Origin: Clostridium sartagoforme
Lineage (GTDB): Bacteria > Bacillota > Clostridia > Clostridiales > Clostridiaceae
Direction: 5' to 3'
DNA length: 64,000 nt
NCBI RefSeq assembly: GCF_004794105.1
Contig: NZ_SRYR01000001.1
Span: 1,054,001-1,118,000, forward strand
Part shown: piece after piece, positions 8,461 through 16,237 of the stretch
How the letters are laid out: each line of letters begins with the position of its first letter
How positions within the stretch are numbered: the first letter of the stretch is position 1
Notes under the pieces: generated by a model
Databases searched by the model: none
The model's input: the letters and a program-made list of their open reading frames with translations, nothing else
What the model was told of the DNA's origin: nothing
Position numbers and translations under genes: made by a program

Positions 8461-9519
8461 ATGGAAGATCAATTAAAGCTAATGGAAGAAATGGATAGAA
8501 GATTTAGAATTGGTGATGAAATCAATGGTGAAGTTCTATCTATAGGAAGAGATGAAGTTATAGTATCATTATCAGGATATAAACTTGACGGAGTAATACC
8601 TTTTAAAGAGTTAACTTCTGAAGAAAATTTATCTTCATATTTAGAATCAATTAAAGTTGGAGATGAAATTACAGCAAAGGTTATTAAACTTAGAAATGAA
8701 GATGGAAATGTAGTTCTTTCTAGACTTGAATATGAAAAGAAAGCTACTTTAAATGATTTAGAAGCAAAGTTTAATAATAAAGAAACCTTTACTATTAGAA
8801 TTAAAGATGTAATAGAAAAAGGTTTAATAGGATACTACAAGGGAGTTAGAATTTTTGTTCCTTCTTCTCAAGTAGATATAAGATATGCAAAGGATAGAAG
8901 CAACCTTAAAGGTACAGAACTTGAAGTAAGATTAATAGATTTTTCTATTGAAAACCCTTCAAAGGTTGTTGCATCCAAGAGAGTAATTTTAGAAGAAGCT
9001 AAAAAAGTAGTTGAAGATGCAGCTTGGGAAAATATCAAAGTTGGAGAAGTAGTAAAGGCTGAAGTTAAGAGATTTACAGACTTTGGTGCTTTTGCAGACA
9101 TAAATGGAGTAGATGGATTAATTCATTTATCTCAAATTTCATGGAGTCATGTAAAAAATGCTGAAAGTGTTTTAAAGAAAGGCGATATAATTGATGTTAA
9201 GATTATTGAAGCTGATAGAGAAAAAAATAGAATTTCTTTAAGTATTAAAGCATTAACTCCAGAACCATGGAGCAACATAGAAGAAAAATACCCAGAAGGT
9301 TCAGCTGTATTAGGTAAGGTTGTTAGAATAAGTGACTTTGGTGCCTTTGTTGAATTAGAACCAGGTGTTGATGGGTTAGTTCATATTTCTAAAATAACTA
9401 ATGAAAGAATTAATAACCCTGCTGATGTATTAAATATTGGTGATGAAGTTAAGGCTATAATTCTTTCTGTAGATGCAGAAAATAAGAAAATTGCTTTAAG
9501 CATAAGAGACGCTGAGTAA
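8461..9519 (+). CDS. S1-domain RNA-binding protein (30S ribosomal protein S1-like)
   Basis: A 352-residue protein made of four S1 OB-fold repeats at about residues 15-80, 96-162, 178-246 and 263-332; the last two are the most canonical, with VKRFTDFGAFADI and VRISDFGAFVELEPGVDG. Such proteins bind mRNA and in many Firmicutes substitute for full-length ribosomal S1. I chose ATG 8461 (MEDQLKLMEEMD) because the embedded GGAGGGG at 8444-8450 fits it; an in-frame upstream start at 8434 would lie deep inside ispH. It ends in a strong terminator. Confidence 0.9.
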   Translation: MEDQLKLMEEMDRRFRIGDEINGEVLSIGRDEVIVSLSGYKLDGVIPFKELTSEENLSSYLESIKVGDEITAKVIKLRNEDGNVVLSRLEYEKKATLNDLEAKFNNKETFTIRIKDVIEKGLIGYYKGVRIFVPSSQVDIRYAKDRSNLKGTELEVRLIDFSIENPSKVVASKRVILEEAKKVVEDAAWENIKVGEVVKAEVKRFTDFGAFADINGVDGLIHLSQISWSHVKNAESVLKKGDIIDVKIIEADREKNRISLSIKALTPEPWSNIEEKYPEGSAVLGKVVRISDFGAFVELEPGVDGLVHISKITNERINNPADVLNIGDEVKAIILSVDAENKKIALSIRDAE

Positions 9520-9529
9520 TATATTTTTA

Positions 9530-9566
9530 AAGACGCACATAAATTGTTATGTGTGTCTTATTTATT
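9530..9566 (+). terminator. Intrinsic terminator after the S1 gene
   Basis: An 11-bp stem AGACGCACATA (9531-9541) / TATGTGTGTCT (9548-9558) with one G-U pair, then TATTTATTT. Confidence 0.75.
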
Positions 9567-9638
9567 TAGGCCTATAATATTGACCTTTATATTGTATGAG
9601 AATTATACTTATTATATAGACAAAAAGGGGTATTTGGT

Positions 9639-10529
9639 ATGCTTGAGAAGTTAACTTTGCACAATATGGATATTTTTAAAGAGATATATAGTAAAAATTT
9701 TGAAGAAACTAATTATAATAAAGACTTTTTTAAATCTTATGATAGTCAAAACTTTTTAATAAAGTTCTTATATAGAAAGTCTATAAGATTAATTAAAGTT
9801 AATGAAATATATATAGGTTATATTTGGTATGAAAGTACTTCAAGTAAATATACAAAGGTATGGGCTTTATATATAGATTTTAAGTATATGGGTTTACTTA
9901 ATAAAAATATTTTAAGTATTTTTAATAATAACCTACTTTCTTACGAAGCATTAGATACACTTCAAAATTCTATTGTATTAGAATCTCTTGGTTTTACTAA
10001 AAAGAAATATACTTTATTATTAAAGTTAAATCTTAAAACTTATGAAGATAAAAAAGACGAATATATAAAAGAAGTAAAGTTTAAATTGAGATTAAATAAT
10101 ACAATAAACTTTTATACTAGAATTTTTGAACCTGGAAAAGATGAAATTTTAAGATGTGATATCCAAAATGATATTTTTGAACAATGGAATAGACTCCCTT
10201 TAAATACTGAGGATATCTATGCAGATATGGCTCAAGATTATTATATTAATGAATTATGTATCTTTGCTATATTAAATAACGAATATGTTGGATATGGGCA
10301 AATTATTTATAATAGGTCTATGTTTACTATAGTTAATTTTGGGATAGTAAGTAAATATAGAGGGCTTGGATTTGGAAATCTATTTCTTAATGAGATGATT
10401 GAGTATGCTAAAAATTATGGAATAGATAATTTATATATAAGGGTTGATTCAGATAATATAAAAGCAATAAACTTATATAGAAAAATAGGTTTTCTAGATG
10501 AAAATAAGGTATTAGTATGGGAAAGATAA
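9639..10529 (+). CDS. GNAT family N-acetyltransferase
   Basis: A 296-residue protein. The C-terminal third (about residues 200-296) is a GNAT fold with the acetyl-CoA loop YRGLGFGNLFL and the following VDSDNIKAINLYRKIGF segment that typifies this superfamily. The N-terminal 190 residues look like a second, degenerate GNAT-like half with no clear acetyl-CoA loop. It stands alone between two terminators, preceded by AAAAGGGG at a good distance from ATG 9639. The acceptor substrate is unknown. Confidence 0.8.
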   Translation: MLEKLTLHNMDIFKEIYSKNFEETNYNKDFFKSYDSQNFLIKFLYRKSIRLIKVNEIYIGYIWYESTSSKYTKVWALYIDFKYMGLLNKNILSIFNNNLLSYEALDTLQNSIVLESLGFTKKKYTLLLKLNLKTYEDKKDEYIKEVKFKLRLNNTINFYTRIFEPGKDEILRCDIQNDIFEQWNRLPLNTEDIYADMAQDYYINELCIFAILNNEYVGYGQIIYNRSMFTIVNFGIVSKYRGLGFGNLFLNEMIEYAKNYGIDNLYIRVDSDNIKAINLYRKIGFLDENKVLVWER

Positions 10530-10533
10530 AAAT

Positions 10534-10558
10534 AGGGTAGTTTTTCTACCCCTTTTTT
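10534..10558 (+). terminator. Intrinsic terminator after the GNAT gene
   Basis: Short stem GGGTAG (10535-10540) / CTACCC (10546-10551) followed by CTTTTTT. Confidence 0.8.
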
Positions 10559-10603
10559 ATTATAATATTATTGGAGAAATAGTTCTATAAAAGGAGATTA
10601 CTG

Positions 10604-11938
10604 ATGAAGGAAGAAATGAAAGATTTAAAATACTTTATTGAAACTTGGGGCTGCCAAATGAATGAAGAAGATTCAGAAAAGCTTTCAGGAATGCTTAAAA
10701 GTATTGGTTATAGTAAAAGTACTGATATAAAGGATGCAGATATTATTATATTTAACACTTGCTGCGTTAGAGAAAATGCAGAAAATAAGGTTTTTGGTAA
10801 TTTAGGAGAGCTTAAACATCTAAAGAAGAAGAAGCCAGAATTAATAGTTGCTGTATGTGGTTGTATGATGCAACAAGAAGGTATGGCTGATAAAATATTA
10901 AGTAAGTTCCCTCATGTCAACATAATCTTTGGAACTCATAATGCCTATAAGTTCCCAGAGTACTTAAATAGAGTTAAAACTGAGGGAGTACAAGTAAAGG
11001 AAATCTTTAATAAAGAAACAGAAATAATTGAAGGTGTTCCAATAGATAGAGAAAGTTCAGTTAAAGCTTTTGTTACAATAATGTATGGATGTAATAATTT
11101 CTGTACTTATTGTGTGGTTCCTTATGTTAGAGGAAGAGAAAGAAGTAGAAAATCAGAAGATATAATAAAGGAAATTGAAGATTTAGTTGCTAAGGGTTAT
11201 AAAGAAGTAACATTACTTGGTCAAAATGTTAACTCATATGGTAAAGGCTTAGAAGAAGATATTGATTTTGCTAAACTTTTAAGAAAAATTAATGAAGTTC
11301 AAGGTCTTGAAAGAGTTAGATTTATGACTTCTCATCCAAAGGATTTAAATAAGGATGTTATTTATGCTATTAAAGAATGTGATAAGCTTTGTGAGCAAAT
11401 TCATTTACCTGTACAAAGTGGATCAAATAGAATACTTAAAAAGATGAATAGACATTACACAAAAGAATCTTATCTTGAGTTAGTTGAATTAATTAAAAAA
11501 GAAATACCTGGAGTTTCTTTAACTACAGATATTATAGTTGGTTTCCCAGGAGAAACGGAAGAAGACTTCTTAGATACATTAGATTTAGTTCAAAAAGTTC
11601 AATATGATTCAGCATTTACATTTATCTATTCAAGAAGAAATAACACTCCAGCTGATATGATGTTAAATCAAGTTCCTGATGCAGATAAGCATCATAGATT
11701 TGATAGACTTGTTAAGGCAGTTAACGAAAGTGTTATTATGAAAAATAAAGAATTTGAAGGCAAAGTAACAGAAGTTCTAGTTGAAGGATTTAGCAAAAAT
11801 GATGAAACTAAATTTACTGGAAGAACTAGAAATGGTAAATTAGTTAACTTCACTGGAGAAAATATAAAAGCTGGTGACTTAGTTAATGTAAAAATAGTTA
11901 GAGCTCAACCTTTCTCATTAGTAGGGGAAGCGTTATAA
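10604..11938 (+). CDS. miaB: tRNA-2-methylthio-N6-dimethylallyladenosine synthase
   Basis: A 444-residue radical-SAM methylthiotransferase that adds the 2-methylthio group to i6A37 of tRNAs. The radical-SAM cluster cysteines are 163, 167 and 170 ([10 protein letters not shown]); the auxiliary cluster cysteines of the N-terminal domain are 17 (WGCQMN), 53 and 87. A TRAM domain closes the C-terminus. The i6A37 substrate is made by MiaA, also encoded here at 40451-41377 on the other strand. Start ATG 10604 has AAGGAGATT in front. The gene is followed by a small repeat and a terminator. Confidence 0.95.
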   Translation: MKEEMKDLKYFIETWGCQMNEEDSEKLSGMLKSIGYSKSTDIKDADIIIFNTCCVRENAENKVFGNLGELKHLKKKKPELIVAVCGCMMQQEGMADKILSKFPHVNIIFGTHNAYKFPEYLNRVKTEGVQVKEIFNKETEIIEGVPIDRESSVKAFVTIMYGCNNFCTYCVVPYVRGRERSRKSEDIIKEIEDLVAKGYKEVTLLGQNVNSYGKGLEEDIDFAKLLRKINEVQGLERVRFMTSHPKDLNKDVIYAIKECDKLCEQIHLPVQSGSNRILKKMNRHYTKESYLELVELIKKEIPGVSLTTDIIVGFPGETEEDFLDTLDLVQKVQYDSAFTFIYSRRNNTPADMMLNQVPDADKHHRFDRLVKAVNESVIMKNKEFEGKVTEVLVEGFSKNDETKFTGRTRNGKLVNFTGENIKAGDLVNVKIVRAQPFSLVGEAL

Positions 11939-11945
11939 AATTGAT

Positions 11946-12001
11946 AATGAATAATTAAAAATGAATAATTAAGGATGTAATTTGTTCCAAATTACTAAAA
12001 T
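11946..12001 (+). repeat. Small hairpin repeat, copy 1
   Basis: AATGAATAATTAAGG (11960-11974) followed by an 8-bp hairpin GTAATTTG / CAAATTAC (11977-11984, 11988-11995) around a TTC loop. The same unit recurs at 23578-23620 behind pyrE. Here an extra partial AATGAATAATTAA precedes it (11946). Both copies sit between a stop codon and an intrinsic terminator. Confidence 0.65.
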
Positions 12002-12008
12002 AAATTTT

Positions 12009-12044
12009 TTAGTCCCTTTATTTTAGATAGGGGGACTTTTTTGT
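12009..12044 (+). terminator. Intrinsic terminator after miaB
   Basis: AGTCCC pairs with GGGACT around a loop of about 18 bases, followed by TTTTTTG. Confidence 0.7.
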
Positions 12045-12166
12045 TTTAATTTAATAGTAAATTTAAATATATATTATTAAACTTAAAAGATATACAAGTA
12101 AAAGGTTGATTTTTATTATAGTAAAATATATTATTTAGAAAATTATGCATAATTTTAGAAAAACTA

Positions 12167-12195
12167 TTGAAGTTTATTGATTTTATTATTATAAT
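12167..12195 (+). promoter_or_regulatory. Sigma-A promoter for the T-box leader
   Basis: TTGAAG at 12167-12172, 17-base spacer, TATAAT at 12190-12195. Transcription would start near 12202, just before the T-box aptamer. Confidence 0.65.
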
Positions 12196-12212
12196 TATAA
12201 AAAATGATACTT

Positions 12213-12486
12213 AAAGATAGTGATAAGGAAGAGTAAATTAACTATGCATCAAAGAGAGCTAAAGTATGGTGGGAATTTAGTATGATATGTTTTTTGAAGC
12301 AGCCTTTGAATTGCTTATTGAAAAATAAGAATTAATTTCTTAATTAGATAATGACGGTTGTCTCCCGTTATAGAGATTGAATAAATATATTCAGCTGAGT
12401 GAGTAATTAATAATTACTTATTAGGGTGGTACCGCGGAAGTTATCCTTCGTCCCTTATTTTAGGGATGGAGGATTTATTTTTTTAT
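12213..12486 (+). promoter_or_regulatory. T-box riboswitch, probable alanine specifier, controlling alaR-alaT
   Basis: All T-box landmarks are present: the AGTA box in GGAAGAGTAA (12226-12235), the AGAGAG and GGTGGGAA elements of the distal stem I, the T-box AGGGTGGTACCGCG (12423-12436) and an overlapping terminator formed by TCCTTCGTCCCT and GGGATGGAGGA (about 12444-12474) with a T-rich tail. Folding the specifier loop by hand, lower-stem CCTTTGA follows GAA-GCA-G, so the specifier reads GCA (12299-12301), an Ala codon. The alternative register reads CAG (Gln). Alanine fits the alaR-alaT-like genes downstream. Uncharged tRNA would stabilise the antiterminator and switch the operon on. Confidence 0.9.
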
Positions 12487-12501
12487 ATGGAGGTAATGAA
12501 A

Positions 12502-12984
12502 GTGGATGAAATTTTAGAAGTCTTAGAAAAAAATAGTAGGTATAGTGATGCAGAAATTGCCTTAATGACTGGCAAAACTGTAGAGGAAGTTAGAGAAGCC
12601 ATAACTGACTATGAAGAGAAAAATATAATAGCCGGGTACACTACTTTAATAAATTGGGAGAATACAGGTAAGGAAACAGTAACAGCCTTAATTGAAGTAA
12701 AAATTACGCCACAAAGAGGAGTAGGCTTTGATAAGGTTGCAGAAAGAATATATAAGTTTAAAGAAGTTAAAGCTTGCTATTTGATGTCATCTGGTGGCTT
12801 TGATTTAACAGTGATAGTAGAAGGTAAAACTATGAAGGAAGTAGCATTATTCGTGTCTGAAAAGCTTGCAGTTCAGGAATATGTAACAGGTACTGCTACC
12901 CACTTTGTATTAAAGAAGTATAAAGATCATGGAACAATATTCAAGGAAAGAAAGATTGAAGGCAGGGAGGCTATATTTATATGA
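12502..12984 (+). CDS. alaR: Lrp/AsnC family regulator, AlaR-like
   Basis: A 160-residue protein with an N-terminal winged helix (residues about 1-50) and a C-terminal RAM/AsnC ligand-binding domain (SSGGFDLTVIVEGKTMKEVALFV). The partner gene is an alanine-type aminotransferase, the same arrangement as alaR-alaT of Bacillus subtilis, so it is probably its dedicated regulator. I place the start at GTG 12502 because GGAGGT at 12489-12494 is seven bases away; an ATG at 12496 is too close and an ATG at 12466 lies inside the T-box terminator. The stop overlaps the next start (ATGA). Confidence 0.75.
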   Translation: MDEILEVLEKNSRYSDAEIALMTGKTVEEVREAITDYEEKNIIAGYTTLINWENTGKETVTALIEVKITPQRGVGFDKVAERIYKFKEVKACYLMSSGGFDLTVIVEGKTMKEVALFVSEKLAVQEYVTGTATHFVLKKYKDHGTIFKERKIEGREAIFI

Positions 12985-14150
12985 TAATGGAGAATATGAT
13001 ACTAGATAATGTTAGAAATATGCCACCATCTGGTATTAGAAAGTATTTTGATTTAATAAATGAAATGGAAGATGTAATTTCTTTAGGGGTAGGAGAACCT
13101 GACTTTATTACGCCATGGAATGTAGTAGAAGCTGGTATATACTCTTTAGAAAAAGGACATACACATTATTCTTCAAATGCTGGATATATGGAATTAAGAG
13201 AAGAGATATCTAAATACCTAGACAGAAGATTTAATCTTAAATTTAATCCTAGCAATGAAATCTTAGTTACTGTAGGTGGAAGTGAAGGCATAGATTTAGC
13301 TCTAAGGGCTCTTGTAGGCCCTGGAGATGAAGTTATAATACCGGAACCTAGTTTCGTCGCATATAAAGGCTGTACAACCTTCTGTGGAGGAACACCGGTA
13401 ACTATTAACTTAAGACAGGAAGATGAGTTTAAACTTACTCCTGAGCTCCTTGAAGCAGCAATTACACCTAAGACTAAGGTTGTAATAATTCCTTTCCCTA
13501 ATAACCCTACAGGTGCTATTATGACTAAGGAAGAATTAAAAGGAATTGTTGAAGTTTTAAAAGATAGGGATATAATAATAATTTCTGATGAAATATATGC
13601 TGAGCTTTCTTACGATAAGGATCATTATTCAATTGCATCTTTTGAAGAAGTTAAGGATAAAACTCTAGTTATTAATGGTTTTTCTAAAGCTTATGCTATG
13701 ACAGGCTGGAGATTAGGTTATGTTTGTGGACATCCTGTACTTATAGACGCATTAAAAAAGATACACCAATATGCTATAATGTGTTCTCCAACAACTGCAC
13801 AATTTGCAGCTATTGAAGCCTTAAAAAATGGAGATGATAGCGTAAGTGAAATGGCTCGTGAATATAATAGAAGAAGGAGAATACTAGTTAATGGCTTTAG
13901 AGAAATGGGGCTAGAATGTTTTGAACCATTAGGTGCATTATATGTATTCCCATGTATTAAGTCTACAGGAATGAGTTCAGATGACTTTTGTGAAAAGTTA
14001 CTTATAGAAGAAAAAGTACTAGCTGTTCCAGGTAATGCTTTTGGAGAATGTGGAGAAGGCTTTATTAGAGCTTGTTATGCTTCTTCAACAGAGGACTTAA
14101 TTGAAGCAATAAAGAGAATAACTAGATTCGTAAATAAATACAGAAAATAA
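12981..14150 (+). CDS. alaT: PLP-dependent aminotransferase, AlaT-like (alanine transaminase)
   Basis: A 389-residue class I/II aminotransferase. Landmarks are the GVGEPDF start of the fold, PNNPTG (residues 173-178), SDEIYAEL and the Schiff-base Lys236 in NGFSKAYAMTGWRLGY. Family I-gamma enzymes of this kind include aspartate, alanine and aromatic transaminases. Alanine is preferred here because the upstream Lrp-type gene overlaps it by four bases, as in the B. subtilis alaRT pair, and the shared T-box reads best as Ala. GGGAGG lies ten bases before ATG 12981. Substrate specificity remains inference. Confidence 0.8.
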   Translation: MIMENMILDNVRNMPPSGIRKYFDLINEMEDVISLGVGEPDFITPWNVVEAGIYSLEKGHTHYSSNAGYMELREEISKYLDRRFNLKFNPSNEILVTVGGSEGIDLALRALVGPGDEVIIPEPSFVAYKGCTTFCGGTPVTINLRQEDEFKLTPELLEAAITPKTKVVIIPFPNNPTGAIMTKEELKGIVEVLKDRDIIIISDEIYAELSYDKDHYSIASFEEVKDKTLVINGFSKAYAMTGWRLGYVCGHPVLIDALKKIHQYAIMCSPTTAQFAAIEALKNGDDSVSEMAREYNRRRRILVNGFREMGLECFEPLGALYVFPCIKSTGMSSDDFCEKLLIEEKVLAVPGNAFGECGEGFIRACYASSTEDLIEAIKRITRFVNKYRK

Positions 14151-14191
14151 TAATAGATTTATAAATATTTTGAATTTTTTTAGATTTCCTA

Positions 14192-14220
14192 TTGCAAAAC
14201 AGCGATAATAATAATATAAT
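14192..14220 (+). promoter_or_regulatory. Sigma-A promoter for the glnA operon
   Basis: TTGCAA at 14192-14197, 17-base spacer and a perfect TATAAT at 14215-14220. The transcript should begin near 14227, directly before the attenuator. Confidence 0.7.
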
Positions 14221-14236
14221 GGTAAAAAATAGTTAA

Positions 14237-14288
14237 GAACAAAGGCGTTCAATAGATTGGTTTTCTATTGTGCGCCCTTTTTTTATAA
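14237..14288 (+). promoter_or_regulatory. ANTAR-type antitermination leader / attenuator before glnA
   Basis: Two mutually exclusive structures are visible. A small hairpin GAAC-AAAGGC-GTTC (14237-14250) has a six-base loop with A in position 1 and G in position 4, the recognition pattern of ANTAR proteins. A terminator pairs GGCG..CAATAG (14244-14255) with CTATTG..CGCC (14265-14276) and runs into TTTTTTT; its apical loop starts ATTGG, again A1 and G4. The terminator uses bases of the first hairpin, so holding the first hairpin would prevent termination. The ANTAR protein is encoded one gene downstream. Confidence 0.7.
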
Positions 14289-14309
14289 AAATTTAAGGGG
14301 GCAGGTATT

Positions 14310-15641
14310 ATGTCAAAATATTCAAGAGAAGATATTATAAAATTAGTACAAGAAAATGGAGTTAAGTTTATTAGGTTGCAATTTACTGATATACTTGGGG
14401 CGTTAAAAAATGTTGCTATAACAGATAAGCAACTGGAAAAGGCTTTAAATAATCAAATGATGTTTGACGGCTCATCAATTTCTGGATTTGTAAGAATAGA
14501 AGAATCAGATATGTATTTAAGACCAAATTTAGATAGCTTTGTTATTTTCCCATGGAGACCTCAACAAGGAAAAGTTGCAAGATTAATCTGTGATATATAT
14601 ACACCAGAAGGAGATCCTTTCGAAGGAGATCCAAGAAATATTTTAAGAAAAGTTCTTAAGGAAGCTAGAGATTTAGGGTATACGACGAATGTTGGACCTG
14701 AATGTGAATTTTTCTTATTAGATACTAATGAATATGGAGAGCCAATATTAAAGACTCAAGACAAGGCTGGTTATTTTGACTTAAGTCCTTTAGATGCTGG
14801 TGAAAATGTAAGAAGAGATATATCCTTAATATTAGAGGATATGGGATTTGAAATAGAAGCATCTCATCATGAAGTTGCTCATGGACAAAATGAAATTGAT
14901 TTTAAATATGAAGATGCTTTAACAACAGCAGATAATATAATGACCTTTAAGTTAGTAGTTAAATCAATATCTCAAAGACATGGAGTTTATGCTACATTTA
15001 TGCCAAAACCATTCTTTGGTATAAACGGTTCAGGAATGCATATTAATATGTCATTAAACAAGGATGGAAAAAATGCATTTGTTGATGAAAATGATAAATT
15101 AGGATTAAGTAGTACTGCATATAGTTTTATAGCAGGATTAATTAAGCATGTTAAGGGTATTTCAGCTATTACTAATCCATTAGTAAACTCATATAAGAGA
15201 TTAGTACCAGGATATGAAGCACCAGTTTATATAGCATGGTCAGCTAAGAATAGAAGTCCATTAATAAGAGTACCTGCTACCAGAGGGAATGGGACAAGGG
15301 TTGAATTAAGATGTCCAGATCCAAGTGCAAATCCGTATTTAGTACTAGCTTGTCTTCTAGCTGCTGGTTTAGATGGAATTAAGAATAATTTACAACCACC
15401 TGCAAGTATAGAAAAAAATATATTTAAGATGACATTAGAAGAAAGAGCAGAAGAAGGAATAGATAGTTTACCAGGAACCTTAGAAGAAGCTATTAGATAT
15501 ATGGAAGAAAGTGAATTAGTAAGAAGAACCTTAGGAGAGCATACATTTAATAATTATATTAAAGCTAAGACAGCAGAGTGGGACGATTATAGAACTAAAG
15601 TTCATCAATGGGAAATAGATAACTATTTAAGTCAATATTAA
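14310..15641 (+). CDS. glnA: Glutamine synthetase type I
   Basis: A 443-residue GS-I alpha enzyme, which makes glutamine from glutamate, ammonia and ATP as a dodecamer. It shows DGSSISGF, the metal-binding GPECEFFL segment, [23 protein letters not shown] and the [13 protein letters not shown] region. The length and the absence of the adenylylation-type C-terminus fit the Firmicutes form, which is regulated by feedback rather than adenylylation. AAGGGGGC precedes ATG 14310. It leads an operon with the ANTAR regulator and both glutamate synthase genes. Confidence 0.96.
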   Translation: MSKYSREDIIKLVQENGVKFIRLQFTDILGALKNVAITDKQLEKALNNQMMFDGSSISGFVRIEESDMYLRPNLDSFVIFPWRPQQGKVARLICDIYTPEGDPFEGDPRNILRKVLKEARDLGYTTNVGPECEFFLLDTNEYGEPILKTQDKAGYFDLSPLDAGENVRRDISLILEDMGFEIEASHHEVAHGQNEIDFKYEDALTTADNIMTFKLVVKSISQRHGVYATFMPKPFFGINGSGMHINMSLNKDGKNAFVDENDKLGLSSTAYSFIAGLIKHVKGISAITNPLVNSYKRLVPGYEAPVYIAWSAKNRSPLIRVPATRGNGTRVELRCPDPSANPYLVLACLLAAGLDGIKNNLQPPASIEKNIFKMTLEERAEEGIDSLPGTLEEAIRYMEESELVRRTLGEHTFNNYIKAKTAEWDDYRTKVHQWEIDNYLSQY

Positions 15642-15665
15642 TTTACTAGTAAGGGAGCAATGTAA

Positions 15666-16223
15666 ATGACAATAGATGTTATAGTTGCACTAAGCAAAGA
15701 AGAAATAGGAGAGAAAATTAAAGCTATATTAATTAGTAATGGCTATAATGTGTTAGCTATATGTACTTATGGAAATGAACTAATTAGAGCTATAAAACAA
15801 TTTTCACCATCTATAGTCATTAGTGGATACAAGTTTAAAGATATGAATTTAATTAGTATTTATGAAACTATAGGCGATGAATGTAGCTTCCTTGCTATCG
15901 TAAATGAACCTTATAAGTCCATTGTTCAGGAGGAAACAGATATTTTTTGTATATCAAGTCCAATAAATAATACCTTGCTCGTAAATTCATTAGATATGAT
16001 TTATCAAAGTGAAAGAAGGGTAAGGAAACTTAAGGATAAAGTTCATAATTTAGAAGAAAAGATAAGTGAAAGAAAGATAATAGAAAAAGCTAAAGGGATA
16101 GTAATGAGAGAACTTCATATGGATGAAGAAGAAGCCTTTAGACATATACAAAAAAATAGTATGGACTTAGGGATGAAAATGGTAGCTTACTCTAAAGATA
16201 TTTTAGATAATTACAGACTTTGA
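15666..16223 (+). CDS. ANTAR-domain response-regulator-like antiterminator
   Basis: A 185-residue protein with a receiver-like N-terminal domain (residues 1-110) and a C-terminal ANTAR RNA-binding domain (about 125-180, ERKIIEKAKGIVMRE ... EEEAFRHIQKNSMD). The receiver is diverged: the expected phospho-acceptor region reads FSPSIVISGYKF, with no aspartate at the usual strand end, so phosphorylation control is doubtful. The same gene position between glnA and gltB is known for clostridial NitR/GlnR-type antiterminators. Its likely target is the attenuator at 14237-14288. It starts at ATG 15666 after AAGGGAG. Confidence 0.87.
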   Translation: MTIDVIVALSKEEIGEKIKAILISNGYNVLAICTYGNELIRAIKQFSPSIVISGYKFKDMNLISIYETIGDECSFLAIVNEPYKSIVQEETDIFCISSPINNTLLVNSLDMIYQSERRVRKLKDKVHNLEEKISERKIIEKAKGIVMRELHMDEEEAFRHIQKNSMDLGMKMVAYSKDILDNYRL

Positions 16224-16237
16224 AGGGAGGAATAACA

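Noticed and set aside
12466-12501. ATG at 12466 as start of the AlaR-like gene
   Set aside because: It lies inside the T-box terminator stem; GTG 12502 has the ribosome site at the right distance.
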